From Dyadobacter sp. Leaf189 (GTDB lineage: Bacteria > Bacteroidota > Bacteroidia > Cytophagales > Spirosomataceae), in contig NZ_LMPS01000009.1 in NCBI RefSeq assembly GCF_001424405.1, positions 1-64,000 of the forward strand: 64,000 nt of DNA, given 5' to 3'. The notes beneath the pieces are model-generated. The model was given only the letters and a program-made list of their open reading frames with translations, ran no database searches and had not been told where the DNA came from. Both the position numbers and the translations under genes were made by a program. Positions 53,344 through 62,311 of this stretch are shown one piece after another (the stretch's first letter is position 1; every line of letters starts with the position of its first letter).

Positions 53344-55338
53344 TTATCCAATCACACTCCCCAGCTCCTTGGCCGCCGCCATGCTGATCCCTTTGTAAAA
53401 CATAAACTCACTCATCACGCTATTCTGCTCGTCTTCCGATTTCGCGTGAAGCGCCTGATTTAAACAAACCTTCATTTTCTCCTCGATAAAGGCTTTTTTC
53501 AGCCGGAGGATATTTATAAAAGCAGTTTTATCCAAAACGTCAGCCTCGAATGGAACATATATCTCGTATTTTTCTGACCACAGCTCGCTCAGCTCATATT
53601 TGCTGGTGAGCCAGCCGATCGTCAGGTTCCTGATCTCGGATTCGTGATGGTTTAGGAAGTAGTCGGTGGGCGGGACATAATTGCGGTTCAGATTTTCTCT
53701 GAAAAGCGTCAGCAGGTGTTGAAACACCGCATCTTTGAAGTCAATACCTTCAATTTCGCCCAAAACATACTGGCAAACTGTAATGGTTGGTTCCAGCTCT
53801 TTTGTACCAAACAAAACCAGCAATCGCGTAAATGCCTCTTCCTGGTAATACAGCTTGCTTTTTTGAGGCGGCTCGTAGGTTTGTGCCGGCTCGGGCTCGA
53901 ATATATCCTCCTCGGTAAAGGTAAACCCGTCGGAAAAGCTGCCCAGGTCAGAAGGACCTTCCGGCGCTGCTTTCTGCTGCGAAAAACCTCTATCCGGCTT
54001 TTTCTGCGTCTGCTGCTTTCTGACAAGCTTATTACCTTCCGAAATAAGCATTTGTTCATCCACATTCATCATTTCTGATGTGCGATGAAAGAATACCTGT
54101 CTTTTAATCGCGTCAGGTATCTTGACGATGCTGCTCACCACCTCGCCGATTACAGCCGCAAGGCGGAAAGGATCATTGCCCGCATCTTGCAATAAAACCT
54201 CCGTTTTGAAGGTGATAAAGTCTTTCGAGGCTTTTTTGAGATAAGTTTTAAATGCTTCCGCACCTACTTTCCTGACGTAACTATCGGGATCGTCTCCATC
54301 GGGAAAGAGGACGATATTTACATTCAAACCTTCCTCCAAAACAAGGTCCAAACCTCTCAATGCCGCCTTGATCCCCGCAATATCGCCATCGTAAAGAATG
54401 GTAACATTGGGTGTAAACCTGCCGATTAGTCTGATTTGCTCAATGGTGAGCGAAGTACCGGAAGATGCAACAACATTCTCGATCCCGGCCTGATGCAGTG
54501 AAATTACGTCGGTATAACCTTCTACGAGGTAACAATGGTCGAGCTGGCGGATTGCATTCTTGGCCTGAAAGATCCCGTAGAGTACATCGCTTTTGTGATA
54601 AACAGCGGTTTCGGGAGAGTTAAGGTATTTGGGCTGATTTGCCTTTTGCCCGCTCTCTGATTTCAGGATACGCGCGCCAAATGCGATTACCTTGCCTCCT
54701 ACATGGTGGATCGGGAAAATGACGCGCCCCCTGAACCTGTCGTAACCGCCGCCGCTGCTGCCTTCTCGTGGAATCAGCAAACCCGCTTTTTCCAGTATTT
54801 CTGTTGAATATCCTTTTGCAAGTGCCTCTTTGGAAAATGCATCCCAGGTATCCAGACTATATCCCAGCTCAAATTTCTGCCGGATTTCATTGCTGAAACC
54901 ACGTTCGCGAAAATAGCTGAGCCCTACTGCCTGTCCTTCATCCGAATGTTGGAGCTGGTGCTGATAGAAATTCTTGGCAAAATTGAGGATAATGTAAAGG
55001 CTCTCGCGCTCATTCTGACGGAGGGTCTCTTCGTCCGTCATTTCCTCCTCTTCAATCTCGATATTGTATTTATTGGCCAGGTAACGCAATGCTTCTCCGT
55101 AGCCAACATTGTCAACATCCATCACGAACTTAATGGAGTCCCCCGCGGCGCCGCAGCCGAAGCATTTATAAATCTGCCTGACCGGGTTTACATTGAATGA
55201 TGGCGTTTTTTCATTATGGAAAGGACAGCAAGCCGAGTAGTTTGCGCCCTTCTTTTTCAGGGATACAAAATCCCCTACTACCTCGACAATGTCGGCGGCC
55301 AGCTTGATCCGCTCTACGGTTTCGGGATTGATCCTCAT
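53344..55338 (-). CDS. dnaG: DNA primase
   Basis: Synthesises RNA primers at the replication fork; 664 residues. The N-terminal zinc-binding domain is CPFHNEKTPSFNVNP with KCFGCGAAGD. The RNA-polymerase/TOPRIM core contains ERGFSNEIRQKFELGYS, FPIHHVGGKVIAFGARIL, YLVEGYTDVISLHQAG and ILYDGDIAGIKAALRG (acidic catalytic residues). A linker with low-complexity residues (430-500) leads to the helicase-binding C-terminal domain. Neighbouring rpoD or rpsU were not seen in the window. Confidence 0.97.
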   Translation of the reverse strand: MRINPETVERIKLAADIVEVVGDFVSLKKKGANYSACCPFHNEKTPSFNVNPVRQIYKCFGCGAAGDSIKFVMDVDNVGYGEALRYLANKYNIEIEEEEMTDEETLRQNERESLYIILNFAKNFYQHQLQHSDEGQAVGLSYFRERGFSNEIRQKFELGYSLDTWDAFSKEALAKGYSTEILEKAGLLIPREGSSGGGYDRFRGRVIFPIHHVGGKVIAFGARILKSESGQKANQPKYLNSPETAVYHKSDVLYGIFQAKNAIRQLDHCYLVEGYTDVISLHQAGIENVVASSGTSLTIEQIRLIGRFTPNVTILYDGDIAGIKAALRGLDLVLEEGLNVNIVLFPDGDDPDSYVRKVGAEAFKTYLKKASKDFITFKTEVLLQDAGNDPFRLAAVIGEVVSSIVKIPDAIKRQVFFHRTSEMMNVDEQMLISEGNKLVRKQQTQKKPDRGFSQQKAAPEGPSDLGSFSDGFTFTEEDIFEPEPAQTYEPPQKSKLYYQEEAFTRLLVLFGTKELEPTITVCQYVLGEIEGIDFKDAVFQHLLTLFRENLNRNYVPPTDYFLNHHESEIRNLTIGWLTSKYELSELWSEKYEIYVPFEADVLDKTAFINILRLKKAFIEEKMKVCLNQALHAKSEDEQNSVMSEFMFYKGISMAAAKELGSVIG

Positions 55339-55695
55339 TTTTGTAATCGATTAGAGTATGTAACCTGTTCTGCTCACAGGGAGTGAAATATACTTACATA
55401 ACACATTTGTAAGAAAAATTAGTTACACGAATGTAATCAGGTGGCAACCTATGGGCAATATTTGAATATTATTTGCGTAAATTTGAAGCCTAAAACGGGG
55501 TTTGGCAAAATTCTTTTCCAGAATTGTCCATTATTTTCTTATTAGAATTTAGAAAATCACATCTTAAAGTTTTTTTCTAATTACTTTAGTTTGTTATTTT
55601 GCGGTATTAGAACCAGAATTCGAACCATCAAATAATTTGATATAGATATTAAAAATATAGTGTGTGTATAGTGTGAAACAGGGCATGGAAACTTT
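55339..55695. other. AT-rich intergenic region, 357 bp
   Basis: This lies between dnaG and the last gene of the polysaccharide operon; both flanking genes are on the minus strand. I see no protein gene. TAAATTTG at 55478-55485 (plus) matches a -7 box but has no TTG partner, and a TTATTTTG-like box lies at 55594-55601. A plus-strand terminator-like hairpin sits at the right edge (55682-55702), with no gene upstream of it on that strand. Confidence 0.45.
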
Positions 55696-55712
55696 CTATG
55701 CCTTTGTTTTTT
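55682..55712 (+). terminator. Plus-strand terminator-like hairpin at the end of the polysaccharide operon
   Basis: An 8-bp stem (GGCATGGA with TCTATGCC, one G-T pair) is followed by TTTGTTTTTTT on the plus strand. It overlaps the stop codon of the minus-strand GT4 gene. Orientation fits a plus-strand transcript, possibly a small RNA from the intergenic region. Confidence 0.45.
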
Positions 55713-56700
55713 TGGAGCTTTCCAAAATTTTACATTCCAATGCACTGCTATAAAGCGACATCAGCTGTTCGATCACCGGAGTTTCCTCACTCTCAATTCG
55801 TTTACCGGGAAGCAAATCTTCTGCCTTCCTGATCTCAGTTTCCAGATCCATCTCATTTAAATCATTGTAAACCTGGCAGTAAGGTGATCTTTCCACCACG
55901 GCGGAAGCAAGTACTGCTACATTCAGTTGAAGTGCTTCGTGAATGGACAATGAAACGCCGTCAGTGGTAGTATTCCTGATAAATGCGTCTGCTATCTGCA
56001 ACACATTCCTGAAATCGTGCGGAATGGAGATGAAGAGAACATTCGTCGGAAGCTCGCCGCATAAATCTGATATGTAGCGAATGTAAGCAGCGGAAGGATC
56101 GGAAATGACCAGTCCAAACGCGGGCTGTTGTGAGATGTAAGTAACCAGATCCGAAATCCCGTAAGTTTCCTTTTGGTTTTTGTCAAAAGTCAGGTTCCAT
56201 GCATTGGTACAAACAATTATCCTGTGCTGCTTCCTGAACTCCGCCAGCTTTGAGCTCGTACACTTATCGAGTGGAACTATATAATCAGAGGGCAAAAACG
56301 TCGAGATCAGCCTGGCAGATTTGTTGCATTCCAGTGCTTTTTGCAAGCTTTCTTCATTCTGAACAATGGGAATGGAGCAAAGCCACGCCGACCAGCTTAC
56401 CAGTACATTCCCCCAGAAAGTATACCGGCCCCAGTTTCCATGGTAAGCAATGATTAGTTTCCTGAATGTAAGTCTGCAAAATAGCGCTAACAGAACCTGC
56501 CAGGCGGGATTTGAGATATGAAGGTGTATCACCTCGTAGCGGCACAATTTGAAAAAACATCGAACCGGCCCGTGTTGCAAGTCAGCGAAGTCAAAGTTGT
56601 TAAAACCTTCTTTTTCGAGGTTTTCCACCAGTCGCTTCACATGCATGGTTACCCCGCCGATTGGTGGCGGCACTTTTCCAATGATGAGCAATCTACGCAT
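55696..56700 (-). CDS. Family 4 glycosyltransferase (GT-B)
   Basis: A 334-residue glycosyltransferase expected at the cytosolic side of the inner membrane. The N-terminus is MRRLLIIGKVPPPIGGVTMH, a GT4-type opening with the GG turn. IHLHISNPAWQVLLALF lies in the first domain, and the C-terminal domain has DFRNVLQIADAFIRNTTTDG and VSLSIHEALQLNVAVLASAV, the E-x7-E-like donor-binding region. I chose the ATG at 56700; an upstream extension is Cys-rich and overlaps the neighbour. It overlaps the Wzy-like gene by 8 bp and is last in the operon. Confidence 0.88.
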   Translation of the reverse strand: MRRLLIIGKVPPPIGGVTMHVKRLVENLEKEGFNNFDFADLQHGPVRCFFKLCRYEVIHLHISNPAWQVLLALFCRLTFRKLIIAYHGNWGRYTFWGNVLVSWSAWLCSIPIVQNEESLQKALECNKSARLISTFLPSDYIVPLDKCTSSKLAEFRKQHRIIVCTNAWNLTFDKNQKETYGISDLVTYISQQPAFGLVISDPSAAYIRYISDLCGELPTNVLFISIPHDFRNVLQIADAFIRNTTTDGVSLSIHEALQLNVAVLASAVVERSPYCQVYNDLNEMDLETEIRKAEDLLPGKRIESEETPVIEQLMSLYSSALECKILESSKKTKA

Positions 56701-58087
56701 TCGATAGAGGTGACTTGCGCAGACTTTCGGAATAAAAATAAAGACAAAGCAACAACACCGGCGCAATGCAGTTGATCGTCAGGCTTTTCGCAGGAATGAT
56801 CACAAAGACGCTCCCGACTGTATGATTAAAAACCAGGTAAACCACCAGTGCAAGTGGCAGCACCTTGTACATTCTCCCCGCATTGGACGCGCTTACAAGC
56901 ATAGTGCCGCATTGAACAAAAACAGAATACATCAGTATCGCACCGATCAGCCCATTCTCGGCCATTAACGTATACCAAAGTGAATGCGCCTCCCTGTACC
57001 CTGGTCCGAGCACCTCAAAGCTCCCGGTACCATGCCCAAAAACCGGACTTTCCAGAAAAAGACTGTGTGCAACAGCATGTATCTCCCCTCTTCCGCTGGT
57101 TTCGAGAAGTCTGCCGAAGATTGAATGCGTGGCCAAGTCACCAAACCGAAGCTTCCAGAAATAGGTAAGTCCTGCATTGTCAGTAGCAGGCGCTGTCCAG
57201 GGCACAGTCAAAATCAGCAGTCCGAGAACACCTGCAAACATCCAGAACAACCACCTTCCAAAACTGAATGTATTTGTAATAATCAGATAAGGGATGATGA
57301 GCAGCACTGCGCCGCGGGAAAATGAAAACAAAACGACACCCAGGAAAACCGAAGTCAAAAAGATAACTAAGCCGGCCCGCGAGCGTTGTCGCCTGGCATA
57401 CAGCAATGCAAATGGCCAGAGTAACACGAAATACGCCATTGTTACATTGGTATCTGTGATATTCCGTGTAGCCAGTAAGTTGTCAGATCCTTTGTAACTA
57501 GCGCCGGCCGCCACAAGACCGAAGGTTCCGGCCCCGAGAATGATATAAAGCAGACACAGGTAGCTTTCCAATCTAGCCCGAAAATCAGACGATTGCATTG
57601 CAGCGGACAGATATACAAGATAACAGGGCAATGTAACCAGTGTAAGTACTGTGGCGCCAAAAACCACGTTGCCGAGATTAGGTGATATGCAGAGGAAAAA
57701 GACATTCGAGCCAGTCCAGCTGACCAAAAAAAGTTGCTCCTTTCTGTTCAGTTTACATGCGGATCGCACAAAGAAGTTGATCAAATAGGTGTCAAGGATC
57801 AAAAAAGGCAGCAGCCGCCACAGCGAGTTTGCGCCGGCAGGGAATGCATATTTTTGAAATAAATGCAAAAACTGGGTAAATACCGGGATCGATAACACAT
57901 GAAAAAGCTTGTGTGGCGAGAACGTAAACAAGGCGACGACGCAGTAGATGTAAAACGAAAAAACAACTAGCGCCTGAAAACCGCTCTCGCCAAAATGGAG
58001 CAAAGCCGGACAAAGCCAGGATACAATCAGGGCTATACTCAGCGATAACAGGCATTTCCAGCCTGCTTCTGCAATTAAGCCAGCCAT
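56693..58087 (-). CDS. O-antigen ligase/Wzy-type polysaccharide polymerase membrane protein
   Basis: A 464-residue inner-membrane protein with about 11 hydrophobic segments. The large periplasmic loop carries the family pattern: GSFEVLGPGYREAHSLWYTL and GHGTGSF, resembling the H-S-x-x-x-x-x-x-E-x-G region of O-antigen ligase domains (AHSLWYTLMAENGLIGA). Such proteins polymerise or ligate lipid-linked glycan repeats. Its place in this operon suggests it polymerises the sialic acid-like sugar-containing unit. It overlaps the unknown GT-B gene by 13 bp. Confidence 0.85.
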   Translation of the reverse strand: MAGLIAEAGWKCLLSLSIALIVSWLCPALLHFGESGFQALVVFSFYIYCVVALFTFSPHKLFHVLSIPVFTQFLHLFQKYAFPAGANSLWRLLPFLILDTYLINFFVRSACKLNRKEQLFLVSWTGSNVFFLCISPNLGNVVFGATVLTLVTLPCYLVYLSAAMQSSDFRARLESYLCLLYIILGAGTFGLVAAGASYKGSDNLLATRNITDTNVTMAYFVLLWPFALLYARRQRSRAGLVIFLTSVFLGVVLFSFSRGAVLLIIPYLIITNTFSFGRWLFWMFAGVLGLLILTVPWTAPATDNAGLTYFWKLRFGDLATHSIFGRLLETSGRGEIHAVAHSLFLESPVFGHGTGSFEVLGPGYREAHSLWYTLMAENGLIGAILMYSVFVQCGTMLVSASNAGRMYKVLPLALVVYLVFNHTVGSVFVIIPAKSLTINCIAPVLLLCLYFYSESLRKSPLSNA

Positions 58088-59433
58088 TCGTCGACGTAAC
58101 GCATCATGCGTGAAACACTACCACCTGCCTGTATGGGCGCGTGAGCGCTGAGCGCGGCTTGGGTAAATGCACTTTGAGAACGCTTCCGGAGTACCTGATC
58201 GAGGTGATCAAACAATTCCTGCTTGCTTAAAACCAGTTTGCCAACTTTGAACGCATTAAGCGGCAGCTGGTGGGAGTAATCATATAATCGCCTCACGGAC
58301 TGGCTGTAAGGAAGCTCCTCATTTCCATCATACCCGATGTTCACAACAGGCTTTCCGCAGGCAGCGGCATCCAGGCGCATGGTCGAAGCAACCTGCACGC
58401 ACACGGTACAGCTGTAAATTGTATCGGTAAGCAAATCCAGGAAGTTCAGCTCAGGAAGAGAGGTGCACGCCGAAGACCGGCAGACTCTTACCGTACGCTC
58501 CGACAGATATTCTTTGTAGTAAGCCAGTTGATCAGCAGGATGCAGCCGGATGAGCAATATTGTATTAAGCCTCCTTTTACAATATTCCAGCAGATCTTCC
58601 ACAATGTGACGCTGGTTTGGAAAATGCCTGGGTGCGCTTGTTGCAAAAAGAATGATATCGGCAGAGCCGGAAATAGAAAGCTTTCTTTTGAAGTTTAAAA
58701 GTGATATCTCATTCGGCTTCCTTTTCACGTAAACATCAAACCTGGGAACCCCGGTAACACAAATCCGCGGTATGGGCTGAAATCCGGAATAGAAGTTCTC
58801 GAATTCGCATTTCATTACTTCATTCCAGACAAGCACATAGTCGTGATTTGCATTGATCATTCCCTTTGAAGTGAGGTTATCCCAGCTAATGATGATAGCC
58901 AATGCAGGTACTTTCTGGCGGGCAAGCCTGTTTACGATTGCATTCTCCCTGCTGTCAAGCGGTGACGAAGAAATGACGCCGGCCAGGCCAGGATTGGGTA
59001 AACCGGGTTGCGCGATCCTCGAAGAGAGCAGTATGATCGCTTTTCGGACAAAGTTCAGGAGCCAGCGGGCAAGCATTCCTGACCCTATAAGCCAGCCTAA
59101 ACCATGCACAACCCGGCGAATAAAGATGCTTTGTTCCAGCAACTTAACCCTGTGCGTATTGGCTTTGAACAAGTTAAAAAACAAGAACTTTTCAAAAAGT
59201 CTCAGCAGGCGCAAAACCGGAGGTTCTTTCCCGAAGGAAATGCTGACAAGCGTAAGCTGGATTTCGAAGTACCTGTTGATCTTTACAATGTCGGCTTCCT
59301 GAATGAAATCGGAAAGGATCTGGACGCTGTACTTGTCAGCAAGCTTTTGTATAAATCCCGTGTGGATCAGATTAATGGCCGCAAAATGATTAGTGATAAG
59401 CACTAACAGTTTTCTTTTTGAAGGTTCTTCCAT
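58075..59433 (-). CDS. Unknown GT-B-like protein of the polysaccharide operon
   Basis: About 452 residues; I do not recognise a named family. The layout fits a GT-B fold: an N-terminal domain with KRKLLVLITNHFAAINLIHT, a middle motif IISWDNLTSKGMINANHDYV then VTGVPRFDVYVKRKP, and a C-terminal domain with LLIRLHPADQLAYYKEYL (HP motif) and VASTMRLDAAACGKPVVNIG. This resembles the CDP-glycerol/UDP-sugar transferase and 2-epimerase-like superfamily. Because the sugar-activating neuA is immediately upstream, it is a candidate nonulosonic acid transferase. Start uncertain: 59433 or 59463; both overlap neuA. Confidence 0.6.
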   Translation of the reverse strand: MEEPSKRKLLVLITNHFAAINLIHTGFIQKLADKYSVQILSDFIQEADIVKINRYFEIQLTLVSISFGKEPPVLRLLRLFEKFLFFNLFKANTHRVKLLEQSIFIRRVVHGLGWLIGSGMLARWLLNFVRKAIILLSSRIAQPGLPNPGLAGVISSSPLDSRENAIVNRLARQKVPALAIIISWDNLTSKGMINANHDYVLVWNEVMKCEFENFYSGFQPIPRICVTGVPRFDVYVKRKPNEISLLNFKRKLSISGSADIILFATSAPRHFPNQRHIVEDLLEYCKRRLNTILLIRLHPADQLAYYKEYLSERTVRVCRSSACTSLPELNFLDLLTDTIYSCTVCVQVASTMRLDAAACGKPVVNIGYDGNEELPYSQSVRRLYDYSHQLPLNAFKVGKLVLSKQELFDHLDQVLRKRSQSAFTQAALSAHAPIQAGGSVSRMMRYVDEWLA

Positions 59434-60131
59434 AGATGAATGTGGTTCTGCGCCATTTCCCAATCTGAAAAAGTATCGATGTTAATGTCAGGCTCATCCT
59501 CTGTCAGCAAGCTGGCGATCTTCCCGCCTACCAGCATTCCTTCCTGGATCAGGGCAGTTTTAGAAATGTATATTTTTCCATCGCGATAGTAGTTGTCGGG
59601 CAGGTCCTGCCGCCGCGAAATGAGCTGCGTGCTATCATTGACAACTTTGTATAGCCCCTGCTCCCCGGCCTGAAAAGCCCAGCTGGGATGAAAACGATCG
59701 GGAATTTTACGAACGGTGATCAGGCTATCCGCGCCCGAAGCAATCAAGTATTTCGCCGCCCTGTCGATCAGATCTGCACTTCGGAAGGGCGACGTAGGTT
59801 GCAGGAGCATTACAAAATCGAATGCACACCCGAATCTGGAGTAGAAGTCGAGGGAGTGCTTTACTACTTCAAGCGAGCTTGCAACATCCGTAGCCAGGCT
59901 TTCGGGTCTTACAAATGGAACTGTTATCCCTGAAAACTGCTGTGCATATTGGAGGATCTTGTAACAATCGCTCGACACAATTACCGTGTTCAATAACTTC
60001 GCTTTCAATGCCGCCTGGATCGTGTAGTAGATCAGAGGCTTGCCGCCAAGTAATTTCAAATTCTTGTTGTAAATACCCTTTGAGCCGCCGCGAGCGGGAA
60101 TTACGCCTAATATTCTGCTGGTGGTTTTCAT
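59403..60131 (-). CDS. neuA: Acylneuraminate (nonulosonic acid) cytidylyltransferase
   Basis: Cytosolic enzyme that activates a nonulosonic acid with CTP, giving CMP-NulO; 242 residues. Nucleotide-binding motif IPARGGSKGIYNKNLKLLGG, LLQPTSPFRSADLI, and the metal-binding end INIDTFSDWEMAQNHI are visible. Whether the sugar is Neu5Ac, legionaminic or pseudaminic acid cannot be decided here. Its start codon shares a base with the neuC stop, showing tight coupling; the downstream GT-B gene overlaps it. Confidence 0.92.
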   Translation of the reverse strand: MKTTSRILGVIPARGGSKGIYNKNLKLLGGKPLIYYTIQAALKAKLLNTVIVSSDCYKILQYAQQFSGITVPFVRPESLATDVASSLEVVKHSLDFYSRFGCAFDFVMLLQPTSPFRSADLIDRAAKYLIASGADSLITVRKIPDRFHPSWAFQAGEQGLYKVVNDSTQLISRRQDLPDNYYRDGKIYISKTALIQEGMLVGGKIASLLTEDEPDINIDTFSDWEMAQNHIHLWKNLQKENC

Positions 60132-61282
60132 CAGTAAGTGATTTTCTTTTCAAATGTGAGGGGGATTTCGGCAAGCAGGTCGGCGATTTGCTGACCTGCA
60201 TTTCCTTTTCCGTAAATGAAATCGGGCGCAAATCTGACGCGCGCCAGCTGTCTTTCAGCAGCTTCCATAATGGAGTCACTGGCATGTTTTGCATCTACTA
60301 CATTCTGCCCGCGCTCCCGCCCGTCCTGCCGGTTACCGATATTCACTGCCGGTATGCCCAGCGTAGCTCCTTCCCTGATCCCGCAGCTGGAATTCCCGAT
60401 CAAACAAGCCGCTTTATTGAGCAGTTTCAGGAAATGCTCCGGACGCATGTTGTTGAAGAAGTGAAATGGAAGCAATGTATTCTGGCCGTAAAAACTGCTT
60501 ATCCGATGAAATGTCCCGCCCGTGCCCGGATCGGCATTCGGGAAAAACCATAACACAGGTAGCTGCAGTGAGATCAATGCGGTCAATGTATTGTTGAGCT
60601 GCTCCTCAGACTTATGTGGCTCCGTACTGACAGGATGCTGCAAAACCATCAGGTAAGGCTGCTGCAAATCAGGCTTGCTTCCGATCCCACCGTATAGTGT
60701 ATACGGATTAAAATCGATGTCAGGATTTTTCAGTACATCAATGACAATGTCCAGCGAAGGACAGCCGGTAAAGAATATCCGACCAGGCTCCTCGCCCATT
60801 TTGATCAGCCTTTTACGCGCCTCTGCCGTTGCTACAAAATGGATATCCGCCAGCTTGGTAATTGCGTGACGTACCTTCTCATCAATGTTCCCCGTCACCT
60901 CTCCGCCTTGCACATGCGCCAGCGGAATGTTCATATAAGCAGCAGCAATCGCTGTGGCCATTGTTTCAAACCTGTCGGCAATGGTAACGACCACGTCAGG
61001 CCGGATCTTCTCGAATACGCTGGCGAGTTCTGTGATGCCGGAAGCTGTGGTCACCGCCGCCGACGTACGCTTGTCGCCGGTATTTGCATTCGCGATCCTG
61101 GCCACAATCGGGAAACCGTCATCAACAATGTGACTTACTACCTGTCCGTATCGTTCAAGCAAAGCGCTGGAAGCAACTATGAGCTGTAATTCGAGAGCGG
61201 CGTGTTTTTGTATGGCGGCTAATAGGGTTTTTGAGCGGCTATAACTTGCCCTCGCTGTAATCACGACACAAACTTTCCTCAT
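60131..61282 (-). CDS. neuC: UDP-N-acetylglucosamine 2-epimerase, hydrolysing
   Basis: A 383-residue NeuC/LegG-type enzyme that converts a UDP-HexNAc to the free manno-configured sugar, the precursor for NeuB. N-terminus VCVVITARASYSRSKTLL; VVTIADRFETMATAIAA and HVQGGEVTGNIDEKVRHAIT are the hallmark active-site segments; LIGNSSCGIREGATLGIPAVNIG lies in the C-terminal domain. It sits between neuB and neuA with 1-bp spacing on each side. Sugar specificity (GlcNAc versus a 2,4-diacetamido sugar) is not determinable. Confidence 0.92.
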   Translation of the reverse strand: MRKVCVVITARASYSRSKTLLAAIQKHAALELQLIVASSALLERYGQVVSHIVDDGFPIVARIANANTGDKRTSAAVTTASGITELASVFEKIRPDVVVTIADRFETMATAIAAAYMNIPLAHVQGGEVTGNIDEKVRHAITKLADIHFVATAEARKRLIKMGEEPGRIFFTGCPSLDIVIDVLKNPDIDFNPYTLYGGIGSKPDLQQPYLMVLQHPVSTEPHKSEEQLNNTLTALISLQLPVLWFFPNADPGTGGTFHRISSFYGQNTLLPFHFFNNMRPEHFLKLLNKAACLIGNSSCGIREGATLGIPAVNIGNRQDGRERGQNVVDAKHASDSIMEAAERQLARVRFAPDFIYGKGNAGQQIADLLAEIPLTFEKKITY

Positions 61283-61283
61283 G

Positions 61284-62285
61284 TCAAATGTGATTAGCAG
61301 TCAAAAAATCCCATTGAGTTATGTTTTCCCGCAGCTTGCTCCCAAGTATTTCTGCAAACCTTTTGGCCTCAATACCGTGGCCAGCCGGTTTCTTGGATTC
61401 AAGGTCTTCTATGGAAATAACATGCCCTTTTTCAAGTGATTTATTGATTGCCAAAGATTTGCCAAACTGGACTTTTAACTTTTGAAAATGTGCATTATCG
61501 GCTTTATCAACGGGGTTCTGAAAAGCACTTTCGATTGCACGTACTCCCCGTGCAAGCTGAAAAACCTGATCTACCGTCAAAGAAGAAGACGTATCCGGCC
61601 CCGGCATTCTTTTGTCGAAGGTCACATGAAATTCCAGTAGGTCGGCGCCCGAGGCAGCTGCGGCGAGGCAGGCAAAAACGTCTCCGGAATGATCTGAAAA
61701 GCCGACTGGCAATTGATATCGGTTTTTGAATTCATGAATTACATTGATCCCCCATTGATCGGGCTGGGTGGGGTAAGAAGTGGTGCATTGTAAAATGGAG
61801 AGCGGACAATTGTACCGGCGCAGGAAGGCGATCGTTTCATCCAGTTCATCCGGCGAGCTCATTCCTGACGACAGGATCATCTCCTTACCAAGCCGTGCGA
61901 TCCGGTCAAGCATCAGGAAGTTTTCAACCTCACCCGACGCAATCTTAAATCGCGATACCCCCATATTTTCCAACATCGTGACAGCCGCCACAGAGAAGGT
62001 GCTCGGTATAAAATCAAGCTGGTAGTACTCACAATGCCGCTTCAAACCAATCCATTGCTCTTTTGTAAACTCCATTCGCCTCCAATAAGCCATTCTCGTC
62101 AGGTCTGGAAATGAGAATGGGTTCCGAAAAGGCTCGTAGATACTACTTTCCGCATCGGCAATGTGCACCTGAAACTTGATTGCATTAACTCCCGACTGCG
62201 CCACTGCATCAATGTACGCGTGGGCCATGGCGACACTACCCTCGTGCGCCTGCCCGATCTCACAGATCATGTAAATCCCTTTCAT
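61284..62285 (-). CDS. neuB: N-acetylneuraminate synthase-like enzyme
   Basis: A 333-residue TIM-barrel enzyme condensing a manno-sugar with phosphoenolpyruvate to form a nonulosonic acid. CEIGQAHEGSVAMAHAYI, FIPSTFSVAAVTMLENMG, FKIASGEVENF and VGFSDHSGDVFACLAAA are the core; a C-terminal SAF domain is present (AINKSLEKGHVISIEDLESK). The usual EKHFT motif reads EFHVTF here, and the GPDH-like segment reads GPDTSSSL, so two commonly conserved residues differ while both metal-ligand-type histidines remain. It precedes neuC by 1 bp. Confidence 0.9.
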   Translation of the reverse strand: MKGIYMICEIGQAHEGSVAMAHAYIDAVAQSGVNAIKFQVHIADAESSIYEPFRNPFSFPDLTRMAYWRRMEFTKEQWIGLKRHCEYYQLDFIPSTFSVAAVTMLENMGVSRFKIASGEVENFLMLDRIARLGKEMILSSGMSSPDELDETIAFLRRYNCPLSILQCTTSYPTQPDQWGINVIHEFKNRYQLPVGFSDHSGDVFACLAAAASGADLLEFHVTFDKRMPGPDTSSSLTVDQVFQLARGVRAIESAFQNPVDKADNAHFQKLKVQFGKSLAINKSLEKGHVISIEDLESKKPAGHGIEAKRFAEILGSKLRENITQWDFLTANHI

Positions 62286-62311
62286 AACTTTTTAGTTGTT
62301 GATATACCTTG

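Noticed and set aside
56701-56766. N-terminal extension of the GT4 enzyme
   Set aside because: Cys-rich residues overlapping the Wzy-like gene; the GT4 opening begins at 56700.
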